Below are positions 13,201 to 26,256 of a DNA stretch of 64,000 bases, one piece after another (position 1 is the first letter of the stretch; every line of letters begins with the position of its first letter). The stretch is from the NCBI GenBank assembly GCA_965153455.1, contig OZ234498.1, forward strand, positions 15,562,001 to 15,626,000, written 5' to 3'. A program made the translations under genes and the position numbers. The notes beneath the pieces are model-generated. The model was not told where the DNA came from. It saw only the letters and a program-made list of their open reading frames with translations, and made no database searches. The stretch comes from Sphagnum compactum. Lineage: Eukaryota > Bryophyta > Sphagnopsida > Sphagnales.

Positions 13201-16200
13201 GATGATGTAGAAAGATTCACACTTGTCAAGCCCTGCATACAGGATTTTGGAATTTGACCCAAATTAGTCAATATGTTGGGTTGACAGTGAATGGCAGTCT
13301 AATCTAGACTACAGCTCAATTGAGAACTGACAAAAGCTAATCAGTCTGAACCCTTGCTGAAAGCTCTGCTTTGTTCATTTGTTGTGGTCTATAGAGACTA
13401 ACAAGAGTGTCACACATACATCACAGTTATCGAGAGTCAGGCAGTTAAGCTTTGGGCAGCCACCACCATCACTGAAGACGTTGCATACTGAGTCTGTTAA
13501 TGACTCACACTCAGTAAGATCAACCTCCTGGAGCCATGGGCATTGTAATGCCATGCTCACCAGCCCAGTTTGCTGTCTCAATAGCAATTTCTGAAACAAC
13601 CAGTGTCAATAATGTCATTAACACACAATGTATAATGTACAAAATCAAAACAGAAGCCATGTTTTAAATTGTACACATCTATGATATTGGAGAGAAAACT
13701 CCACTACAATACTTTAAAGGTAATATTTGTGTCAGATCCAACCAAACCAAAATAAATACAAGAAGAATGGATGCAGTCATAACACTCAAATCCTACAAAC
13801 TGCAAGACAACCAACCCCAATATTGTGACCATGCACAGACAGCAAATAAATAGGCAAATATATAAATACTAGAGTAACCAGATCCTATTCCCCATGCATA
13901 TGAATATTATTTTTGGTGCTAACAAACAAAAGCATCCCATGTATATGTTGGACTCTCACTTCTGAGACATAATAAGCTTGATGAAGTTGCAGAGAAATTT
14001 CCACAACAACAATTAAAGATAACACGACAATGAGTGCAGTCATAACCTCATGAGAGTCGCTCACAAAGTGACAGACCATCACCTTCATCACGAACGGCAG
14101 TGACGAGCTGCCATGACTACCCACTGAGTTCATCAGCTCCCAACAGTGGGTATAGATAAGCATATAATATTCTTCCCAAAAAACTTGGGCACACCATTAT
14201 ACACAATCTTCGTCCTGAGACATAATAAGCCTGAATCTATCACATTTTGGACACAGTGCATATCGGTGTTGCATTCAAGACTGAGAGTTAACACAATACC
14301 TCGAGACTACTGGAGGTAATATCAATGCGGCTAAGGGCAGGACAAGAGGTCAGATTTATTGCCATAAGTGAAGGACTGCGGAGTGTAAGTTCCACAAACC
14401 TGCAAAAAACCAGGCACCATTCTGTTTAAATTGATTGAAGGATTTCACAGGCTCCATGGGCCTCTTATTGATTCAAAGTTGGAAAAACACAAGAATGAAG
14501 AGATTTTCTACTTGTGATTGTTGCTTAAGCTGATGCTCCGCAAGTGAGGAAGGTCCAGTGTCACTGCAGTCAAGAGCCAGCACAATTCCATTGCCAGCAC
14601 CTGCAGATGATTCCAACTCATACACCATTAGCATCCATGGAAAGAATCCAGAGGATCAATGAAATGGAAAATGCAAACATGCAGTCACACAAGCTTATTC
14701 CTTTGATTGGTATCCTCATTGCCAAACCAATGACTGCAGCTTCTACTGCCCCCACTCCAGATTCCTTCAACAATAGAATCAAGTAGATCTACTAGAGTAA
14801 CCAGCAACCCCACCTTCTACCACCCCTCTGGTGTATGTGGCATGAGTCCTTCATACTCCATACCTTGTTCTCAGTTTCAGCAGCCAATCTCTTCTTAACC
14901 AATTGAGCAAACTCACCTCAAGCATCACACAATGGGCAAGAGCAGCCATTGATGATGAGTTGATGCCCTCACAACCATGAAGCTTCAAATCAGTCAACAT
15001 TGGCATGCGAACTCCCTGCCACAATTAAATATAAGTAAAGTCAGTATAAAAACATCTGGTGTCTGTAACCAGTTTTGCCTCATCACAGATTATTGCTGAC
15101 ATGGGCATCTCTGGCAAACTCTAAGAAGCTAGACTTCTGCCTTGTTACACAATTCTAAAAGTGCTAGCACACCAATCTACCCATTGGTGTGAACCAGAGC
15201 CATTGTTTGTCTCACAGCTAAAACCAGTCACACACAATGGGGTAGAGTGTGATAAACCTCGAGAGAGATGTTGGGGCAGTGTGAGGCATCAAGACTGCGA
15301 AGACCAGCACAGACCAGTGAAATTTCCCTTAAAGTTTCATCACTGACATAAGCACAGTTCGACATATCCAAAGATGCCAAAAGAGGACAAGCTGTGGCAG
15401 CTGCCCGCACTCCTGCATCAGACAATTTATTACAGGCTGATATGTCTAGGTTAATCAGCCGAGGGCACTGAAGAATTGCAGAAGCAGTTCCTGTGCGCTT
15501 GAGTGACAATGTCTGAAGCTGTGGGCACCTGCAGGTTCAGCCCAAACTTATTATAGACACATGCAGATATAACATCTCATCATGATCTGTACAATTTAGG
15601 TGCAAGGGTTGATTGCAGAGGGGTTGACGAAAATAAACAAGTCCACAAGCATACCTTATTGTTAAAAGAAAGATCATTATTCCAGTAAACCAGACTTGCA
15701 TCCTTATCTTGCCTTTGTGAAATTTGAAGTTGCAAAACATGGTTCTTTCCTTTTAAGGTTTAGCAATAGGGGTACGTGCAGTAGAGATACAATTTCCAGT
15801 TGTCACCACAACCACACTCAAATGCCAAGTGTGCTTTTAGCTTGACAGACAAACCACTTTCAGTACTAGGAGCTTCACACCACCAGTTCTCAAAAAACTC
15901 ATCCACCAACAACAGTTAAAACATAGGAGAAACAATACTGTGAACAGGGGAGCATTAGACAAACCTTATAGCAATACGGAGCACCCGACACTTCATAATC
16001 TGAAGACAATGTAGAGAACCATGCTGCAGTTGTATTTCTTGAGCACTCCCACTTCCTAGTATAGCATCTGTGATGCTCAACTTTCGTAGTGATATGCATT
16101 CCATTAGGACATGAAAGAAACCATCACTCAAAATGCCCTTCCCTAAAGTCAGCACCTCCAGGTTCCTGTAGCCAAAAAGAAATATAGCTTACTTTTGAGT

Positions 16201-19200
16201 CTGCCAAGGAGAATGACCTGTTCTGTTGCTCTATAACACCTCCCACAGCACATGAACTTGGTTCAGGGTTTCCTGTAAGACTCTTGCTTTAGCAGACAAC
16301 TAATCCTTCCAATCCTGGTAAGAACCATAACTGAACTCACCGGAGAGACCGCATTGCCTGTTGAACCAGAGTCTCATCCACACAAGGGGCTCCATTCAGA
16401 TTGAGTTGTGTTGCTTTTGGGTATCGCACACATAGTAGTGCAACTAAACAAAAAAGCAAACAAAAATTAAGTCTATGATAATATTTCAAAACATAGGTGA
16501 AATGAATCAGTCAGAATATTAGGGTAGAACAATACTACTGGTGGTCATCTCTTAAATTTTGAGATGTAACTCCCAAAAGCATTTGAATACTTGCCCAAGC
16601 TTCAGTTCTTCAAAACCCTAGCAACTCTAATGTAACATAAGGCAGGTGATTTCCAAACCTTGATCGGGACTGACTTTTCGACCTTCAAAGTTGAGTGACT
16701 TCCAAAAGTCCTCATGTACACTTGCCATCCGCCATTGACGGCAAACCATAGCTGCCTGACAGAGAGTAGTGTCATCCAGAAATGAAAAGACCTGTACATT
16801 AAGCAAACACCCCCTCTGAGTGCCAGTTCCAAAAAACATCTGTCCAAAATTGCACTGATTGGAACATGATTCAAGAAGAAGCCATAATGTGGCTGTGACC
16901 CTTAAATCAAAAGATGACATTGAGTTTTGTCCCACCATTTTCCATGAGACAAACCAAATGCACAACATCTATCATTAAAGCACCTTAATGTCTGAATTTG
17001 CACAGACCTACACCTCTCCACCAGACATCGTCTACCACTGGAATGCAACAATCTAAGTTTTCACTGTCCTCTTGAAACCTTGTGTTTACTGACTTCCAGA
17101 TTAAGTACTACTAATTTGCTCGTGTCAACATTTGACAGACATAATCCACAGCTTTAACAAAACATTAGCCTCAAACAGTGTCTTCACAAGCTACTTGGAG
17201 GGGTCATTAACATGGCTGTGACAAGGCTAGACAAGATTAGCTTCTACAACCAAATCAACTATCCGCACCCAACTACAAATTCCATCCAGAGAGCTGACAC
17301 AAACTTGCACCACATAAGAGTTCCAAAAAGCCATTACAAGATCTCAGAATACACATCTCCCCATCACAATGGACTCTGCAATGTCTGTTTGCTCTTGGCA
17401 TTGAGCAGGTCTTTCTGACAGCAACATATTCCTGCTTGCACCAGTTAGAGACATAACTTGTATCTAAAACTGTGACTGACAGCTTTCCTGTACTCCAATA
17501 TTATTCTTGAGCTGATGGTCATAAAGCCTTCTTCTATGATGCACATCCCATAGTTCACAATTTTCATGCAATTTTAGGTATGGAGACATCTCAAACTCTG
17601 TGGGAACCCACCTTGTGCAGCAGATCATCAGTTAAATCCATGCGAGCCTCATTAGCATCCATCTCAATAACATCGTTGTCTTGCTGGTTGTCTTCATCAT
17701 CATTGTCAGAATCCATTGGGTCTTGGCCATCATCATGAGGAATTGGAGGGGGAGAAGCAGGGGTCACTGAAGGGGGCCATCCTTTATCCAGCGCATCAGA
17801 CATAGAACCAACCTGTATTGAAGCATGTGTCTGCGATGTTGATGAGCCTCTTGTGCTTACCACCATTGGACCCCTTCGACTGCACATGCAATTCTTCCCA
17901 TAAATTATGTCAAGACCAGCTCATTATAAAGAACTCAGCACAATCCAGAAACAAAGAGTATAGAAACACAAGGAGGTGTAAGAAGCAAATTGCAGCCAAC
18001 ATGCAGGTGGCTGATCGCACCATAGGCAACAAACAAGCACACAGCATTCATCTGTGAGAAATAATAATTGCTGTGATATTGACCTCACAACCAGTCCTAA
18101 AAAAAGTCAAGGGAGTATGTGATAGCAATCTCCATCTTCCTTGGAAGAGTTCCCAACAACATTCTCAAGCCAGAGGTTCCTGACTTCAGTTGTACTCAAG
18201 TCTATTGTCTACTAATCAGTGCCAGACAGGCAGGACACTTGCATGACATTCAGCCTCTCATGAGCACATTCAAATCCATGGATTGAGTGAGACCCACCTT
18301 CATGGAAAGTTGCGAGCTAAGGTGCAGTTAAAATATAGAAACAAGCAACACTCTGTTCTAACCAATTACTGAGGTTGTGAGAAGCATGGAGTATTAACAC
18401 CAAAGGGAAATTTTGTTTTAGAGGAAGCAATAGAATCCTACTGTCTTTTCATTAACCACATTTCCAGAATCTATTCAACTGCTTGACTCACTTCCACATG
18501 CAGCATCCATGAGCAAAGAGGAGCAGTATTGTTCTCAAAAAAGAAGATTGTCACAAATCCCTTTGCTCATCTTTTTTGTGACAATGCAAGGATCAAATTA
18601 AGGACTAACCTGCAGTTGTGTGAGGAAGGCCATAAAACTCCATGCAAACACCCAACCCATTTAGATGACTACTCAGGAAAACAATGTCTATACAACTCAA
18701 AGGCATGGTAATCATGTGGATTTACAATCTAGAGGCACTTAAGAGACAATGATGAAGTGAGGGACAGCACTAGAATATTCTATAATGTGGAAAACAACTC
18801 CATGCTGCATTGCATATGCTTCATGGATTGACTGGATGGTGCCTAACAAGTGTCATTCAAGAGATTGGTTGCCTCACCTGAAACGTTTAGACCACAACCC
18901 ATTTGGACAGAAAAGACTCTAAATTGAGAAATAAAGTAAAAGACTTTGAATGCAAGAACTTGTACTTACGTAAAAAATGGGAGGACTTTTGCACGTTTCC
19001 GATGGAGCTTGTCAGGCGTTCTGAAGTTTTCAGGAATATGGAAATGCTGCATAGGTGACCTACTATTTGGGGCAGAAGCTCCCTGCTGCTGCTGCTGCTG
19101 CTGCTGCTGCAAAGATTTCAATGGTGACAGCTCCTCCTGTTGATGGAAATTGCCACCAGTCTCATTCTCTGCTGTGTTAATGTCCTCAAGAGTCTTCTGA

Positions 19201-19859
19201 GTCTGTCTGTGCAAACACATAGCATCTCCTCCTCTTGCAGGAAAGCCTCTTCCAGTCTGCAGAGCTGATGGTAGTGGTGCCATTGGGGCCCGAAATCTGG
19301 AGGCTAAGAGAGCTTCCATGCTTGATCCTGTCTGAAGAAGCTCCTGGAACCTGACATCTTCATCATTCTCTGTCTTCCCCTCCACCGCACTGTCAGTTCC
19401 CAAAGAATCCACCAATCCCTCTTCCACAAACAAGGGTCCATCAAGGCTTGAAAGGAAGGTAGGTGTACCCTCCAATTTTTTCAACATGGACGATGATTCA
19501 CCGCCACCATTGCTGCCATGCAAGAACTTCTGCTGCTGGCTGGATGGTGAAGAGGGAGGAGAGAGAGAAACAAGAGTAGATGATCCTTGTCCTGGACAAA
19601 AGGAAGAAGCAGCACCACCACCATGGGGGGACATTGGAGCCTCCTTTGTCTCTGAAACCAAATGTCCCTTTCGCCTATCCCCGAAGAGAAGACACTTGTC
19701 TATGGCTTTCGCCATGTCTACTGTTGCTCTGTCCATTGTACCATCTGAAGGAACATTCTCATACTTCCCATCTCCTGCTTGACCTAATTCTTTTCCTCCC
19801 CCTCCCCCTCCCGCCAGAGCAGGCCATGGTTGGCCATTCCGGGAATCACCGGCTGCCAT
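10277..19859 (-). CDS. FBL15: F-box/LRR-repeat protein 15 (SLOMO-like)
   Basis: Complete gene with 17 coding exons: 19859-18970, 17879-17612, 16791-16659, 16443-16341, 16165-15965, 15528-15258, 15015-14917, 14600-14512, 14399-14300, 13590-13420, 13232-13080, 12897-12737, 12533-12335, 12006-11249, 10953-10890, 10699-10613 and 10354-10277. They sum to 3825 nt (1274 aa plus TAA). Order of parts: a low-complexity N-terminus with nine Gln at residues 251-259 and acidic stretches; an F-box at about 377-425 (MDLTDDLLHK then VFSFLDDTTL, split by intron 2); then Leu/Cys-rich repeats to the end (LDISACNKL, SDETLREI, CPNISLE, EVDLTECESL, LDNCD). F-box proteins of this kind bind SKP1 in SCF ubiquitin ligases and recruit targets through the LRRs; the Arabidopsis relative SLOMO acts in auxin homeostasis at the shoot apex. 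The protein is longer than the Arabidopsis one (about 990 aa, from memory), through the N-terminus and a Ser/Asp/Glu-rich insert near 1022-1131. The target is unknown. Confidence 0.93.
19083..19110 (-). repeat. CAG trinucleotide tract encoding polyglutamine in FBL15 exon 1
   Basis: Nine CTG units on the plus strand (CAG on the coding strand) encode Gln 251-259. The codons are pure CAG, so the tract is a potentially length-variable microsatellite inside a coding exon. Confidence 0.9.
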
Positions 19860-20910
19860 TCCAGCCCTTCACCAGCAGAGAGCTTCGCCCCTGCAAGAAG
19901 GAGGAGGCCGAAGGAGGAGCCAGGGGAACAAAATCCAATTGACGCAAGAAAGAAGAAAGTTGCGGCTGACAGCAGCTTCCAAACGCCAGGCATGGGATAT
20001 GACGGGTAGAGAGAGATACGAACAACTGTGATGATACAAGTCTTGTCTTCTTTCCTTCCCCCGCAAAACAACAACAAACTGAACAACAACCCCCCCCCCC
20101 CCAATCAGACAGAGGGCAGACCCTAACCTAATGAGACCACCACGGCCAGGATCTTCTTCTTCTTGTCTACAACCTTAGTGCGAAACTGGCAATAACAACA
20201 CTGAATGAACATCTTCTTCTTCTTCTTCCTCCCTATACAGCCACCTTCTTCACTACATAAACTTGAGAGAAACCCCCGACCGGCACTCTTCCCCCCCCAT
20301 TGCTAGTTACCGACAATACCTCATCACGATCTGCAAACCCTCCACCAACAAAACCGCATCAGAAACAACCACAAACAACCTAACTACAACCCTAACCAAC
20401 ACACAACAAAATTGCAACACAAAAACTCCAGAAAGAAACCAGAAACAAATGGTGCCAAAAAAAAAAAACAAACAATCAAAATTCCGTCAATACCACCACC
20501 ACCACCACAACAGAGAGATCTTACAAAACAAACAAAAACAAAAACTCTTCAGATGCTACTGCAACTGTGCTACAACAACACCCGCAGCAGCAGCAGCAAA
20601 AGGAGGGGGGGTAGACGGGCAGTTGTACCTACTACTGGGGTTGTCTGGAGGAAAGAGAACCTAAATCACGACACAGTGCACCAAACGAGATGGTACAAGA
20701 ATACAAAGTAGAGAAGGGAACGAGAGGAATGCAACGAGAGTCTAATGGAAGGCAAGGGAGAAGAGAAGACCTGCCTACAAGAGGCGGGAAAGCGACGACA
20801 TGGCCATTAAAATCCGCTGCAAAGCATCCATAGCCAGAAAGCTTTGAGCAAACGAGAACGAGAGACGAGAGAGAGAGACAAGAGAGAGAGGGGAGCGGGG
20901 GACAACAGCT
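19860..20910 (-). promoter_or_regulatory. 5' leader/promoter region of FBL15
   Basis: This segment lies directly upstream of the FBL15 start codon. It is richer in C and A on the plus strand than the DNA beyond 20.9 kb and includes a 12-base C run near 20091-20102, CCCTAAC motifs near 20122 and 20393, a CAC repeat near 20487-20510 and a GA tract at about 20860-20897. On the coding strand the GA tract reads as a CT-rich tract, a common plant core-promoter or leader feature. The transcription start is not determinable, and no coding frame was recognised. Confidence 0.4.
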
Positions 20911-21000
20911 AGGTACCTAGGTTCCTAGCTTAATAGGTACCTAGCTAAGACCTATAGCTAGGCCTATTCAAAAGTTGCTATTTTAGGGTACCTAGTCTTT
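20908..21000. repeat. Cluster of TAGGTACCTAG-type palindromes
   Basis: Overlapping variants of CTAGGTACCTAG, TAGGTACCTAGC and GGGTACCTAG occur within 93 bp. The core GGTACC is self-complementary, so the cluster can fold back in several registers. It marks the switch from FBL15-proximal DNA to strongly AT-rich DNA. Confidence 0.65.
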
Positions 21001-21900
21001 TAATGTTCCCCTTATTCCAGACCGTCTTGTTTTCTTTTTTCAAGATTGTGGGATTATCGAGAATTTGGCGAATTTTTTGGGGAGATTTTTTAATTAGCCA
21101 AATTACTGGAATTTATGCATACAACACTATAAAAAAAAAACAAAATTCTCCAAAGTTCTCCTCGCCATTTATTTATTTATTTATTTCTTCGGAAAACAAC
21201 AAGATTTGTCCCCTACAAAAATCAATTTTCCAAACCATTATTTTATTTTATTTTCGAGACAACTTTTTTTTTCCTTTTTTTTTTGGATAAAAAGTTTGGA
21301 ATTTTTGGTTTTTCTAGGCTACATTCGACTAATTTTCCTATATATTTTTGGGAATTTTTGGCCAATATTTTTATATCTCAAATTTGAGGGGGAAAAAAAA
21401 CGGTTCCACACCTCTTGGTCCCTTGAAATGCCAATATATTGTTTTCTTATTATTATTACTAGTGGGTACCCGCGACCTTTGGTCACTGTGAGGCGCCCCT
21501 GCATTGTTTTACTAAATTCGTCATATTTTTAATTTTTTTTAAATGCTATAGCCTGAGTAGGACCGTCATCATTTAATGCTAATTAATGCTCGGGATCCTC
21601 GCCAATGGACCTACTTGAGAAATTTGCCCAAATTTTTTTTAAAAAAAAACCCTGGTATTAACCAATGTGGGGAAAAGGGCGATGGGGGGGGGTATTACAT
21701 ACCCACTGGTTCTGTGGATTTGAAAAATTCAGAACCATCAGTTCCGGGTATAATTAGCAGAATCAAATATGGGTATGGAAGAACATACCTGCCTACACAG
21801 CGAACCCGCCGGAAAAGGGCGGAAAAAAAAAAAAAAAAAAAAACCCCGGTATTAACCCTGGGCAGCGCCATTTGAAATATACAGAGGCCGGTTCTGCCAT
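21001..21900. other. AT-rich intergenic DNA with a diverged duplicated unit
   Basis: No gene recognised. A poly-A run followed by CCCTGGTATTAACC is at 21641-21664; a second poly-A run followed by CCCCGGTATTAACCC is at 21823-21859. GGAAAAGGGCG occurs at 21671-21681 and 21811-21821. The order suggests two diverged tandem copies of a unit containing poly-A, a GGTATTAACC box and the GGGCG box. Confidence 0.5.
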
Positions 21901-22790
21901 AGAATGAAAAAGCAGAATTGTCACGTCACAGACAGCGCATGCTACACTACCTGATTAAAAGAGGACAATTAAATCGCAGACAGCTTGAACAATCCATGAT
22001 CCATTCTCAGAAGCACAGAACATGATGAGAAGGAAATGACACCACTCTAAGTAAAGATCAAAAACCAGGCACTCCTCACACAGTGGCTCTCACAAACATT
22101 GGACCGAAGAGGAGCAAAGTGGAGGAGACGAACTCACACTAAATGAGAGGTTGAGTACTCCAGGTCAATATTGTCGATGGAAGACGTAGATCACACAAAT
22201 TGCAGGTCCACCGTGAAAGAAATAATTAAGACAACATCACTACAGCAGCTCCGACGGATTCCGGATGATCAACGCGTACTCAATATTCCGGCACTTCAGC
22301 AATAGTTTCTCGTCCCACTGCTATTAAGCATTGTAATTACGATTATTATTATCATCACCAGATAAGCCTGCCTGATGTCCGATTTCCAGATTCTTGATGG
22401 GAGAGGCACATGCGGCAGTTGATTCTAAGACAGAAGAAGAAATTTCAACAGCAGTAAAGGAAGGAGCAAAAAGAAAGCAGAGGATCAAAGTGAAGCAAAA
22501 GTCCAAACAAACACCACAGCGGGCGCCTGTTGTGGCAATCAACTGGCTGCTGAAGCAGCAGCATCCGCGGGAGCTTGGAGATTTCCGGAACGAACTGCAG
22601 TGGCGGTGGATTTGAGGCAGCATCGACGACGGCAGTTGCTGCGCGGAAACGGACGTGAACGACAGATAGACGGACAGACGGGTCCCGATCTGGGTTTCAG
22701 GACCTCGACAGAGAGACGGACGGACGGACAGGACCTCGACTTTCAGGACCTCGACAGACAGACTAAGGCAATTTATATATAAGATTATTA
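21901..22790. other. Intergenic island of higher GC, coding status unknown
   Basis: The segment is less AT-rich than both sides. It holds open frames of 163 codons on the minus strand (22815-22324) and 73 codons on the plus strand (22394-22615), but I recognise neither product and they overlap on opposite strands. Short direct repeats end the island. It could be an upstream exon or regulatory DNA of FBL15 or an unrelated transcript; nothing in the sequence decides this. Confidence 0.3.
22695..22758. repeat. Short direct repeats TTTCAGGACCTCGACAGA
   Basis: The 18-mer occurs at 22695-22712 and again exactly at 22741-22758, with a partial third copy (GGACCTCGAC) at 22731-22740 and a GACGGACGGAC run between them. 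Confidence 0.85.
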
Positions 22791-24010
22791 TTAAAGAAAA
22801 GAAATAAGGAGTCATATTTTTGGGGTGAAAAATGAGGAAAAATGGTTTTTTCTAATTTTTCTTGTTTATTTTGCAAAAAGCACAAGGTATTATTTACTAG
22901 AAAATAACAAAGAAATAGCTTTTATTTAGGGGTTTGTCAATTGGGGAATTACTTAGTGATTTGTTCCTTTCTTTTCTTTTTGCTGGAATATAATTCAAAA
23001 TATATTGCAACCAAAAATTAAAAATAATTGCGCATTTTATTATTCGGTGAACCACAATTGAGGACTCACCAACATGTTCTCCATTTTATTCCTTCATTTT
23101 GCAAAAATAATGAAAATAAATATTACCAAAATTGTGTCATATGGATTTTCAATGACTAGGATTTGGAAATATATATAAGGAACAAAAAACTTTTAAGTTT
23201 AATTTTTTTAATTTCTTGGTGGTAAAAAATAAATTACAAGCTTAATGATGGATCTTTTTTTAGTAAAAAAATGTACAAGTGGATAATTTCTTTTAAATAA
23301 AATTTACTATCCATTACACCATGATTAATGATATAATATTTTGGCTACAAGCCCAAATTATGAAGAAACATTCAACTAAAAATATAATAATATTGCCTTA
23401 AATTTTTTGTATTTCCTATTGCCTTTATTAAACATTTCATTATTCCCTTGAGTTGCACACGTGCTTCACTTTTAAGGATTCCAAAATATTCATGTTTTGG
23501 TTTCTTGAATGTTGTTCTCCAATATTATTTTTTATAGATAAAAATTTTCATTAATTTTTTTTTTTCTATTGTATTTTTTCACCGTTTAAATCTATGTACA
23601 ACCTTTTTTACACCTACAAGGTTACAATTTAGGAGCGAGAAAGATCTTAGGTGTGAGGTCTCTCCGCACCTAAATAGTAGGTGTAAGATCCGTCCAACTC
23701 CTACCACCTCATGATCAACAAGCGTTTAGGGTTTCAATAAGGATTGCCTCATGCTTTATGGTGCTTAAGGCCCGGGGGCCGCCGGAGGGGTAAGGCCCAC
23801 ATTGGGGCTTTTCCCTACACAAATCGTTTGTTGTGATATCATACCAAACTTGAGAGTGCCAACAATTTTTATCCCACCAAATTATTGTCGAAGTTTGTCG
23901 AAGTTTGTCCAAATTTAATGTGAGTTATGCAACCCTAAAATTTCCAATTGTTGGCATTTGTTGGCCTTACCTACCAAGGCAAGGATATATTGTGTTTAAA
24001 TTCATTATAG

Positions 24011-24325
24011 AGTATGGTAGCTTAAGGGGATTTTGGCCCCACTAGGTAATAAATAATAATAGGTCTATTTTTATTGTATAAGGATTTTTGAAAGATGATA
24101 TTTTTGGCTAAGTTGTGTTGAAACTTGAGATTAGTTATAATAGAGTTATAATATCTTAAAAGGATTTTGGGTTTCTTTTAGAAGATTGTTTTGAAGATTA
24201 TATAATTTTTGCATGGTGAAATAATTTGAGTTTCCATAATTCTTCTTCTTTTGCCTTCAGATAGATACCCTTTTAATGTAAAATGGCAAGGCCAAAGTGT
24301 CACACACCCCTTGTTTAACACAAGG
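24011..24325 (+). repeat. Dispersed repeat, copy 1 (left of RPT4)
   Basis: About 315 bp beginning GTATGGTAGCTTAAGG and ending near TTGTTTAACACAAGG. Shared blocks with the second copy at 32863-33151, in the same order and orientation, include GATTTTGGCCCC, AGGTCTATTTTTAT, GTTGAAACTTGAGATTA, AGAGTTATAATAT, AATTTTTGCATGGTGAAAT, AATTCTTCTTTTGCCT and ATGGCAAGGCCA. The pair is clearly homologous with many small indels. No long terminal repeat pair or coding domain is visible, so the class (solo LTR, MITE or other) is undetermined. Confidence 0.85.
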
Positions 24326-26159
24326 ATAGGGTAACTAGGGTCATGAATACAAACAAACAATAATATATAACCTAGTGTCCAATTAGGTCAAATTGTTCAA
24401 AGAGAGAGAGGGGGGAGGGTTAATAGGGGAGGAAGAATAATACTTTAAAATTGTGTGGGGTGGGTAGTTGGGGTTATTACCCCATGGGCTCACATATGAT
24501 CTTCTAGGGTTGTGGGATGAAGAACTTGAATCATTTTTGAACATCTTTCTTCAAACTTGGATTCGATGTACATATATATTGTTGAACTCCATGTATGCAT
24601 GTATGTGTGTTTTGCATTTCTTTCTTTCTTTCTTCCTTTCGAGAGATGTTTTAAATGGGTCCTATTGCTCTTTCAAGATTTATGTTTTAAATGGGTCCCT
24701 CACCCAACAAAGTAGAAAATGCCGATTCAAGCAACAAGTGTGGAATGGGGAACAACAACCATTGAAGCGAAGCGAGAGAACATGAATCATGCTACCACCT
24801 GAATCTCACTTCCTTCCAAATGCAGACTAAAAAGGTGAGGAAGGAGGTTTCTTTGTCTTGCGAGAGTGGTTTGTCTCTTTGTTAGTGCAAAGTACTACAA
24901 ATTGTGCATATGAAAAAACAAGTTGAGCTTCCCCCCGTCCGACAAGAACTACAACACAACTTCAAGGTCCTTACTATGAGTTCTTAAGCTACATTCCACT
25001 CTATGTCCTTCCTATGAGTTAGTTCTTAAGCTCCATTCCACTCCATGTCCTTAAAGCTTAATCTGGGTTAAAGAATTCCATAAGGATTGGTACTTCACAT
25101 AGTAGTGAAGTTCTTTACCTATATTCAATAGAGGGCCACCAAGCCTATTTTAAAAGGTACCCACAATCAAAGAGAGAGAGAGAGGTATTAACATGCTGAG
25201 CCTTCTATTATTTTTAGGGTCCGGAATGTGCAAGAGAACTTCGAAAAAAATTTGTTTAAGGATTTTGTTACCCCCGCCCCACACAATGTGAACCCAATGA
25301 AGTTCCCAATGGATGTTGCTGAGAAGGATGGATGTTGTTATGGATGAAAACATGACAACTTCATGAATGAAGTATATCCAAATGGACAAAGCCTTGTTCT
25401 TGGATGACATGGATCACAAATACACTATTGATCATATATGTGCATGTTAATGCGACCACCTTATTTCAACTAAACACATTATTGAGGATTATATTTGTGA
25501 ATAACAAATGAATTCTTCTTGCATATATATATAATGTTCATGGATGAAATATGAAATGGATGAAAATTGTTTAATATTGATGTCCTTGACCACAACGAAT
25601 TTGTGAAAAAGTTTTGGTGGCATGTTCATAGGAGTCATGTGGATTAGATCTATGTCTTTTTTTATAGAAAAACCCCAACACTATATTCATGAGCAAAAAA
25701 ATTCAATATTTTCTCCACCAATTTGCATCTTTTTTTTTAAAAAAAATTACTTTGAATTTAATTTAATTGAATCATAATCCAATTCTTCAATTGAATTTTG
25801 TTGAATTCGAATTCAATTCAATCATTTCAAATGTATTTGAATTCAATTCAATATAGATCCCATCCAGTTCAAATTGAAGTTACATGCAATGTCATTCAAT
25901 ACCTTCATTCGGATGGAACTTAATTTCCACAAAATTGACACCGATACTACCCAACAACACAAAGCCCAAGTTCACATCATATGCATAGAATTAACTAACC
26001 AAGTTTCTCTAATTAAACCCATTGGATAAAATGCATACTAACGAATAAGGATGATATGTCATACATGGATGAAATTCAACAACACGGACCTTGTAAGCAA
26101 AATTGGATGGTGGTACCACAAGATGAACTAAGCAATGGCATGGATGAAAATAGATGTGT

Positions 26160-26256
26160 ATGGATGCAATTGCCTATGTGGGTGAAATTGAATTCGAGAA
26201 TGCAATGATAACATCCATATGATTATTAAGCCATCCATGTGGGCAATTGCATCCAT
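26160..26256. repeat. Inverted repeat, 15-bp perfect arms
   Basis: ATGGATGCAATTGCC at 26160-26174 is the exact reverse complement of GGCAATTGCATCCAT at 26242-26256, with 67 bp between. Surrounding DNA is rich in CATCCAT/ATGGATG words, so local slippage could have produced it. Confidence 0.8.

Noticed and set aside
19784-20104. 106-codon minus-strand frame overlapping the FBL15 start
   Set aside because: It is in another frame, low complexity and ends inside exon 1; FBL15 homology fixes the true frame.
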